A stretch of 10,375 nt of DNA from Gonapodya sp. JEL0774 (Eukaryota > Monoblepharomycota > Monoblepharidomycetes > Monoblepharidales > Gonapodyaceae). The translations under genes and the position numbers were made by a program. The notes beneath the pieces were generated by a model, which searched no databases, was not told the DNA's origin, and was given only the letters and a program-made list of their open reading frames with translations. This document shows positions 5,507 through 10,375 of the stretch, one piece after another (positions within the stretch are counted from its first letter, which is position 1; each line of letters starts with the position of its first letter). The DNA lies in the NCBI GenBank assembly GCA_027604505.1, contig JADIIX010000380.1:1-10375 (forward strand). Direction: 5' to 3'.

Positions 5507-7933
5507 ATGGAAACTCATCTCGCAAAGCGTCGCTCCACATCACCAACAATTCAGATGGATCAACATCTCGCAAAGCGCCGCCCGACGACTGCCCTTCAGG
5601 CCAGCCGGTCGAAATTGTATCCTGCAGAGTTGATCAGGACCATCGACGCGGGTATCGTTGAAGCTCAGCCGATTCTCAACAGAGCACTCAAAGTGCCCAT
5701 CGGAACAGAGTGGCAAGTGGGTGGTGACACCAATCTCATCCCAAGGTGTGTCATGTGTCTTGTGGATCCGAAACACGCACATCAAGATACTGGTGAAAGT
5801 TTCCTGCGTGTCAACCTGGACATGACAGTCGACGCAGTGTGTCGAGAGCTTGGAGAACGTCGCCTTCGCGGACCAGTTGCACGAGCAGTGCAGGCAGCAT
5901 TCAATGTTAAGGTTCCCATCCAGCATGGAACAAAGGAATACGAAGGTCTTCGCGATGAGGTGGTTGCGTACGCTCTGACACTTGGATTAAAACGCGAAAA
6001 TGGATCAGGTTGGGTGTACCAGCCTGTCCATGGTTTGAACTACGCATTGGAACGATGGCTTTCACCGGAAGACTATGTAAACGAGGTGTTCCGGGACGAC
6101 GAGACACGCACATTGTCGAAGCGGGGAAACTACTTCGACACACTTGTAGGCTACCTCTGCAAGGTGGATGACAGGTGTTTTCCGTTCCTGGAGCGGAACA
6201 TGTTGTACTACGGGTTCCGCAACGGTGTGTACAACATCGAGACCTGCGAGTTTACACCGGCATCGGATGTTCCGTGGGACGTTGTCGCACGCAAATACAT
6301 TGACCAAGAGTTCACGGGGAGTGAGGACACGCCTGAGTTTGATACGATTCTTGAGTCTCAAGGGTACAGCTCTGAGATGCAGGCATTCATGGATGCGTGT
6401 CTTGGTCGTTTGTTTGGGGTGCGAGACTCACTGCAATTCATGGTGTACATCTACGGGCAGCCGGGAACTGGCAAGTCGACAATCCTGAGGGTAGTGGAAC
6501 ATTTCTTTGAGAAAGTGGGCCAGTTCACCGAGACATTCGAGAAAACATTTGGGCTGCAGCAGTGGGCAGAGAGCGAGGTCATCCTCGGAGATGACGTGCC
6601 GGCGAATATGGCATCACTCTTGCCGCGTACAATCCTGCAATCGATGATTGGAGGTTCGACCGTATCGGTCGCGATCAAGAACAGGCAGGCAGTGACGATG
6701 CAGTGGCGTTCAATGCTGATGTTCGCCAGTAACTATCCCCTCTCGTACGATGACAACGCATCGACTGTCGAGGGCGGTTCGATGGCAAGGAGAGTGCTTG
6801 TCTGGAATTTCCCGAACCTGATCAGTCGGGATCCGGCGCTCCTCGATCGCATTGTCGAAAGCGAGCTCCCTGCTATTTTGAAGCGCTCTACACAGGCATA
6901 TAAGCGCCTACTTGAAGACATTCAATACCGCGACGACAGGGGAACTCTACATCGGAAGGATATCTGGGATGTTTGCCCTCCTGAACTGCTTACCTTCAGG
7001 ATAAAGGCCAAAATGGAATCTGACCCAGTATACGCATTCCTGAAAACGCAGTGTATATATGAAAACGGTGCATCCCTGACGATGAGGGAGTTGGAGGAGG
7101 CCTATGAGCTTCACAGTGGCGAGAAAGCCTCCGGAAAGTTCACGAAAGCATCATTGGTGCTTGCGGATAGCAGATATGTGCGTAAGACGATAATAATTTG
7201 TAAATCCTGCAAGCAGGTACACAGACATGGATGTTGCCAGGAGTATGACAGAAAGGCGAGGACTTCTGCAACAGGTGTGACAGGCCTGAAAATCACAATG
7301 ACAGACTGGTCGCCCGCAAAAGCCGCACAAGCGGCGACTAGCGCTATTGCGCAGACGAGTGAATGCGCTGACTGGAGGGTGGAATATCGGACGAATGTAC
7401 TTGGTGGTGGTGGTGATGGTATGGTCGACGAGTCGATGGAGTGGATGAACCATGCGACGGCATGCATTCTGGCCGGTGATGTGGCCGAGGCACAAGTCAA
7501 ATTCTACTTATGCGAAGGGGTAGACTTTGACTGGCGGCAACCGATCCGTCAGAACACGGAAGTGCCGCCCCACACCCAGGCTGATGTCCTGACATATTTC
7601 ACGAAGCGGGAAGGCACGGTCAGAGCTGCGGTACAGTTGATCAAGCAGCTGACGAGAGTAGAGCAGTGGGAAGCGCCGACAGCCAACTTCCGAATGGTGA
7701 CTGCGAAGCATGGAGAAGTTACCGGGCGTGTCGACTTCCATGGAAGAACCGGTGGGACGATGTACATCCTGGAGACTAAATTTTCTGCTAGTGATTTGGT
7801 TCCTGGCAACCGTCACTGTCGTCAAATGGAGATGTACTGGCGATGGGGTGTCTCACAACTTGGCGTGGAGAAATGCGTGATGATGTTCTACAACATTCGG
7901 ACGGGGGTATTAGAAATGGGTAGTTTTTCATAG
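5507..7933 (+). CDS. D5-type SF3 helicase fused to a PD-(D/E)XK nuclease; primase domain deleted
   Basis: 808 residues from the ATG at 5507; M17 (5555) aligns with the true start of the primase-helicase gene and may be the original start (792 residues). After MDQHLAKRRP the protein passes at once into the linker (LYPAELIRTIDAG), so Prim-Pol and zinc knuckle, about 320 codons, are missing in frame. It then parallels its neighbour: RCVMC with HAH, Walker A GQPGTGKST (K323), Walker B LGDD (D362, D363), sensor N409, arginine finger R428/R429, and the C565/C568/C576/C577 cluster. At L594 it continues, with no stop, into the nuclease: GRVDF (D743), LETKF (E756, K758), CRQMEMY (Q773, Y777). Expected activities are ATP-driven unwinding and DNA cleavage. 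It converges on the HeH/MSC gene with 43 bases between stops. Frame and motifs are intact, so it may be functional. No clear TATA box is seen. Confidence 0.88.
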   Translation: METHLAKRRSTSPTIQMDQHLAKRRPTTALQASRSKLYPAELIRTIDAGIVEAQPILNRALKVPIGTEWQVGGDTNLIPRCVMCLVDPKHAHQDTGESFLRVNLDMTVDAVCRELGERRLRGPVARAVQAAFNVKVPIQHGTKEYEGLRDEVVAYALTLGLKRENGSGWVYQPVHGLNYALERWLSPEDYVNEVFRDDETRTLSKRGNYFDTLVGYLCKVDDRCFPFLERNMLYYGFRNGVYNIETCEFTPASDVPWDVVARKYIDQEFTGSEDTPEFDTILESQGYSSEMQAFMDACLGRLFGVRDSLQFMVYIYGQPGTGKSTILRVVEHFFEKVGQFTETFEKTFGLQQWAESEVILGDDVPANMASLLPRTILQSMIGGSTVSVAIKNRQAVTMQWRSMLMFASNYPLSYDDNASTVEGGSMARRVLVWNFPNLISRDPALLDRIVESELPAILKRSTQAYKRLLEDIQYRDDRGTLHRKDIWDVCPPELLTFRIKAKMESDPVYAFLKTQCIYENGASLTMRELEEAYELHSGEKASGKFTKASLVLADSRYVRKTIIICKSCKQVHRHGCCQEYDRKARTSATGVTGLKITMTDWSPAKAAQAATSAIAQTSECADWRVEYRTNVLGGGGDGMVDESMEWMNHATACILAGDVAEAQVKFYLCEGVDFDWRQPIRQNTEVPPHTQADVLTYFTKREGTVRAAVQLIKQLTRVEQWEAPTANFRMVTAKHGEVTGRVDFHGRTGGTMYILETKFSASDLVPGNRHCRQMEMYWRWGVSQLGVEKCVMMFYNIRTGVLEMGSFS
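5515..5582 (+). repeat. 48-bp in-frame tandem duplication at the start of the helicase-nuclease gene
   Basis: CATCTCGCAAAGCG occurs at 5515 and again at 5563. The 48-base offset is 16 codons, so the protein begins with two similar units, HLAKRRS and HLAKRRP, each preceded by a Met codon within a few residues. The upstream Met lies in CCGGGATGGAAACTCATC, which resembles a minisatellite unit. Confidence 0.7.
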
Positions 7934-8468
7934 CGTGAAGTCAAGGACCTTATATTACAACTGAGACAATGAGTAACTATGAGTTTGTGTAAGTGTTTCT
8001 TTCAGTACCAACCCATTTCCAACCTGGGAGGTTTTTGCCTTCCATCAAGATGTATTCTTGTCGGACATTGGAATTACTTGACACCATAGCGCTCACTCGT
8101 TTCCAAAAGTTATCCCTTTCCTTCTGAGAAGATCCAACATACACCATCCCAGAACGCAACACACAAGGTGGAAGAAGTGATGGCTCGTCGTCGGGTAAAG
8201 TAGCGATGAGATCTTCGCGGATTTGCGCCTGGCTGACAGATTGGTTTCGTAAGCGAAGATAGTTCCAGACGCGGACGGCGACATTGGATGCGAGCTGTTT
8301 GAGTACAATGCGACGCTCGAGTTCGCGACGAGCAAAGAAGTAAGTTATGTAGAGAGCGACAGCTGGGAGGAGGATGTTGGTGAGAAACCGATGAAGGGAA
8401 AAGGACCAAGGACGAATGGGAGAGAGATGTGTAGATATGGGATGGTCAGGGTGGTGAGAGTGGATGGT
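7286..8468. repeat. Segmental duplication, copy 2 (nuclease plus MSC gene 3' half)
   Basis: The better preserved partner of 391-1566. Here the nuclease is part of an uninterrupted helicase fusion, and the converging MSC gene continues upstream into its full length. The short stretch between the two stops is the least similar part, as expected if only the coding parts are constrained. Confidence 0.85.
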
Positions 8469-9817
8469 GATGGTGTCGGCGAAAGGGAAGTTGTCGTCGT
8501 ATATGTTGTTGAGGATGATGTCGATTGCGATGTTCCAGATGGCGATAAACTCCTTTTCAGACAACTCTGATTTGGCCATGACAATCTCTCTGACATGGGA
8601 GAGGGGCACGGCCAAGACTTTGTTGTTGCGTAGAGAGATGCGACCAGCGACTTGCACCCACGACTCCACAGTGACCTCGACGACGGGGGAGCCGTAACCG
8701 AGCGTGTTCCTGACAGTGTCGACCATAGAGCGACCGAGAGCGTAGAGGGCGGCGTGGCGTGAAGCTGTGATGGGGTCGGAGATGCAAGACGGGGAGAAGA
8801 TCAAGAAGGAAGGAGAGAGGATGAAGCCGGGATGGCAGGCGGAGATGCGACCATTTTCGCAAATGGCGTGCAGAGGGCAGTATGCAGGGGAGATGGTGTC
8901 GATGCTCAGAAGTATGAGCCGGATTGAAAATGCCAGTAACACGGCGACGATGACCAAGGATGCCGCCGGCCAGAAGCCGAGTATAGAGGGGACGGGTGAT
9001 TTTCCGTCGGTCGCCTGACCAGTTATCGACGGTGCCGAGACGTGTGGAGGTGGTAAATCTGCATATGTAGGGAATGCGGATGGCGGCCAGTGGTTTGACG
9101 CAGGATTGCCATGACTTTAGGAAGATGTGTTCAAAGGTGAGACTGATGAGAAGACAGTGTACAGAAGGGTTTCTGAGCTCACAGATTGGTTGAGATGGAA
9201 CCTGTAGGGTCATCAGGGCGCGCCTGACCAGTAGTCGACGGTACCGAGACGTGTGGAGGGGGTGCATGTGCATATGTAGGAAGACCAAGTGTCGACGGTG
9301 CCGAGTGTAGAACAAACGCGCTATTTGGGATAACTATAGGCTTGGGCATATTGGAACGACGTTTGCCAGGTATTTTAGGGCTTTAACGAAGAATCAAAGT
9401 ATTTTTGAGCGTTGACGAGATAGAGTACAGAAGCGTGTTTTGAACTCACACATAGGTTGTCGGGGACTGTGGTGGTGTTGGAGGATATCTCGCTGGCCTT
9501 GGTAAGAATGGTGGATGGTTGATATATGAGTGAAGATGAATGTACGTGATGGTGTTTCTCTCTCACCTTGGGAAGGCTGGTTGTGTGAGATCGATGTTTG
9601 TCGACAATGGGAAAAAGCACGGCTTGACATGCTTTGTCCACAACCGTATGCATTCGTCGCGCGACTTATGTGTAATAATCAGTTCCGGCTTGGCGACTGA
9701 GATGAGGAATATGAGATCTTCCGATGACATGTTCGCAGGGTGGAAGTCATTATGCCCGTATTGATCCAAAGACCATCCGTCATTGGGGGTGTAATCAGGG
9801 AAGATGACGTAGCCCAT
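7977..9817 (-). CDS. Src1/Heh/MAN1-type inner nuclear membrane protein (HeH-like, two TM, MSC domain), four exons
   Basis: Proposed exons, minus strand: 9817-9567, 9497-9450, 9320-9183, 9114-7977, giving 524 residues. All junctions keep frame with GT-AG introns. The start has an in-frame TGA 24 bases upstream. Residues 24-66 (DFHPANMSSEDL to WTKHVKP) resemble the N-terminal HeH/LEM-like segment of fungal Src1. A Pro-rich linker with repeated PPPHVS-PS-TGQA units follows. TM1 is about 190-215. The luminal start carries C225 (CPLHAIC), C231, C239 and C256, and TM2 is about 387-406, followed by RRELERR. The C-terminal winged-helix part has QIREDL, SGMVYVGSSQKERDNFW, SNSNVRQEY and a final WKWVG, characteristic of the MSC (Man1-Src1 C-terminal) domain. 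Known relatives sit in the inner nuclear membrane and tether chromatin. This one has a short nucleoplasmic region. Whether it is a host gene or part of an element is open. Confidence 0.82.
9012..9282 (-). repeat. Exon-intron tandem duplication inside the HeH/MSC gene
   Basis: CGCCTGACCAGTTATCGACG... at 9012-9073 and CGCCTGACCAGTAGTCGACG... at 9221-9282 (plus-strand reading) are about 60-base near-copies 209 bases apart; a third partial copy (GTCGACGGTGCCGAG) is at 9291-9305. They encode the repeated PPPHVS-PS-TGQA linker units in exons 4 and 3. Confidence 0.8.
9115..9182 (-). other. Intron 3 of the HeH/MSC gene (68 bp)
   Basis: Donor GTGAGCTCAG at 9182, acceptor CCTAAAG at 9115. This acceptor keeps frame into HGNPASNHWPPS and then the linker repeat; the more obvious ATATGCAG site nearer the repeat would not. 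Its 5' half resembles that of intron 2. Confidence 0.6.
9321..9449 (-). other. Intron 2 of the HeH/MSC gene (129 bp)
   Basis: Donor GTGAGTTCAA at 9449, acceptor CAAATAG at 9321. Earlier AGs (after CCTATAG or CCCAAG) run straight into stop codons; this one opens a 138-base exon in frame. The sequence after the donor (CTTCTGTAC, then CTCTATCTCG) parallels intron 3. Confidence 0.6.
9498..9566 (-). other. Intron 1 of the HeH/MSC gene (69 bp)
   Basis: Donor GTGAGAGAGA at 9566, acceptor TTACCAAG at 9498, with a pyrimidine-rich interior. Splicing joins ...PAFPR to a short Pro-rich exon (RYPPTPPQSPTTY) in frame. Confidence 0.6.
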
Positions 9818-9849
9818 ATTAATGTATCGTGATAATCAATGGATAGGAG

Positions 9850-9857
9850 TTTATATA
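9850..9857 (-). promoter_or_regulatory. Putative TATA box of the HeH/MSC gene
   Basis: Minus-strand TATATAAA, within CCTATATAAACTCC, ends about 32 bases before the ATG at 9817. The spacing implies a very short leader. It resembles the TATA element before the primase-helicase gene. Confidence 0.45.
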
Positions 9858-9904
9858 GGCAATTGGGGAATCGTATCCGGTGGGGCGTAGATCTTGCCGG
9901 AATC

Positions 9905-9934
9905 AAAAAAATTAAAAAAAAAATAAAAAAAAAA
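9905..9934 (+). repeat. A-tract
   Basis: Thirty bases of almost pure A broken only by TT and T. It lies between the HeH/MSC promoter and minisatellite C. It could be a nucleosome-excluding promoter element or the remnant of a retroposed tail; nothing here decides. Confidence 0.6.
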
Positions 9935-9960
9935 GATGCGGTCTGCAACGACTAAGTGTC

Positions 9961-10050
9961 GTCCGGGATTGGGATGAGGGATGAGGATGGGATTCGACAT
10001 TCTGAAACTTTTCGAAGTCTGGTTCGGGATGGGGATGAGGATGAGAACGG
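9961..10050. repeat. Minisatellite C, GGGATG-rich
   Basis: A short array of the family seen at 1586-2038 and 5262-5450. It keeps the spacer ATTCTGAAACTTTTCGAA and GGGATGGGGATGAGGATGAG steps. It lies upstream (5') of the intact HeH/MSC gene, closing the right side of the third unit. Confidence 0.85.
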
Positions 10051-10065
10051 GCCTAAACACATCAT

Positions 10066-10084
10066 TGATCGTTCTTTACGATCA
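10066..10084. repeat. Small perfect inverted repeat
   Basis: TGATCGT, a 5-base spacer TCTTT, then ACGATCA. It lies just outside minisatellite C in a stretch (10051-10144) with nothing else recognisable. A 7-bp stem could occur by chance. Confidence 0.3.
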
Positions 10085-10144
10085 CGACTGTATTTCGAGT
10101 ACATCCAACAGCAATAAATAGCAAGTTTCACGTGTTCACTTCCG

Positions 10145-10375
10145 CTATAATCTTCTGCTGCTCCTGGCTGGTCCCCCTCCTTCCCTCCTGACATCTCTTT
10201 CCATCTTCCCCCGACGCCCCCCTGGCCTCTGTTTCTTTACCCCGGTCGACATGGGTGTGGCTCGTATCGAGGTGTGTGCCGAGGCTGAAACCGAATCCTT
10301 GTCAGAGTCGGATATGTGATCAGACTCTAGGGCATCGGTTGCCACGGGATGGAGTTGAGCGATGAGATCCCTGAT
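10145..10375 (-). CDS. Possible C-terminal end of an unidentified gene (5' partial)
   Basis: The minus-strand frame is open from the right edge to a TAG at 10145-10147 (76 codons). The visible part starts RDLIAQLHPVATDALESD, continues through a Ser/Asp-rich stretch and ends in a strongly basic tail (KKQRPGGRRGKMERDVRR and on to RSSRRL) that could act as a nuclear localisation signal. No domain is recognised. The acidic-to-basic, low-complexity make-up suits a disordered protein tail, but an open frame of this length could also be chance. Confidence 0.35.
   Translation of the reverse strand: MRDLIAQLHPVATDALESDHISDSDKDSVSASAHTSIRATPMSTGVKKQRPGGRRGKMERDVRREGGGPARSSRRL

Noticed and set aside
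8557-9315. Minus-strand 252-codon open frame in the HeH/MSC region
   Set aside because: It is out of frame with the MSC domain and membrane helices, reads through intron 3, and gives an Arg/His/Leu-rich composition without motifs. The four-exon model explains the region better.

Overview
The window reads as nuclear DNA of a fungus, possibly a basidiomycete (moderate confidence). The evidence is a minus-strand gene at the right whose product looks like a Src1/Heh/MAN1-type inner nuclear membrane protein: an N-terminal HeH-like segment, two membrane segments and a C-terminal MSC domain. Its frame is restored only by removing three introns of about 68-129 bp. Short MITE-like repeats, G-rich minisatellites and TATA-type promoters fit a eukaryotic accessory region. 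No rRNA, tRNA, CRISPR array, reverse transcriptase or bacterial operon signal was seen.

Layout. (1) 1-1567: the 3' part of a plus-strand gene encoding the end of an SF3-type helicase fused to a PD-(D/E)XK nuclease, facing the broken 3' half of an MSC-domain gene on the minus strand. (2) 1586-2038: GGGATG-rich minisatellite A. (3) 2089-4704: an 871-residue Prim-Pol / zinc knuckle / D5-type SF3 helicase with no nuclease. (4) 4712-5031: two copies of a ~135-bp inverted-repeat (MITE-like) element starting 7 bases after its stop. (5) 5052-5261: an unexplained C-rich stretch. (6) 5262-5450: minisatellite B. (7) 5507-7933: a related protein that keeps the helicase and the nuclease but has lost the primase. 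(8) 7977-9817, minus: the intact four-exon HeH/MSC gene, converging on the nuclease end. (9) 9961-10050: minisatellite C. (10) 10145-10375, minus: the possible tail of another gene.

How the parts relate. A block of about 1.18 kb (nuclease domain plus the converging MSC gene 3' half) occurs twice, at 391-1566 and 7286-8468. In the first copy the nuclease follows a helicase end quite unlike that of the other two proteins. The three plus-strand genes look like relics or modular variants of one parental gene: Prim-Pol, UL52/PrimPol-like zinc knuckle, D5_N region, SF3 helicase, Cys cluster, PD-(D/E)XK nuclease. The most interesting inference is a repeated genetic unit in which a virus- or transposon-like replicase is paired tail-to-tail with an inner-nuclear-membrane protein gene and bounded by GGGATG minisatellites. 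The pairing and duplication are read from sequence. That the unit is mobile, and that the membrane protein serves it, is inference. I cannot match this combination to a named element.
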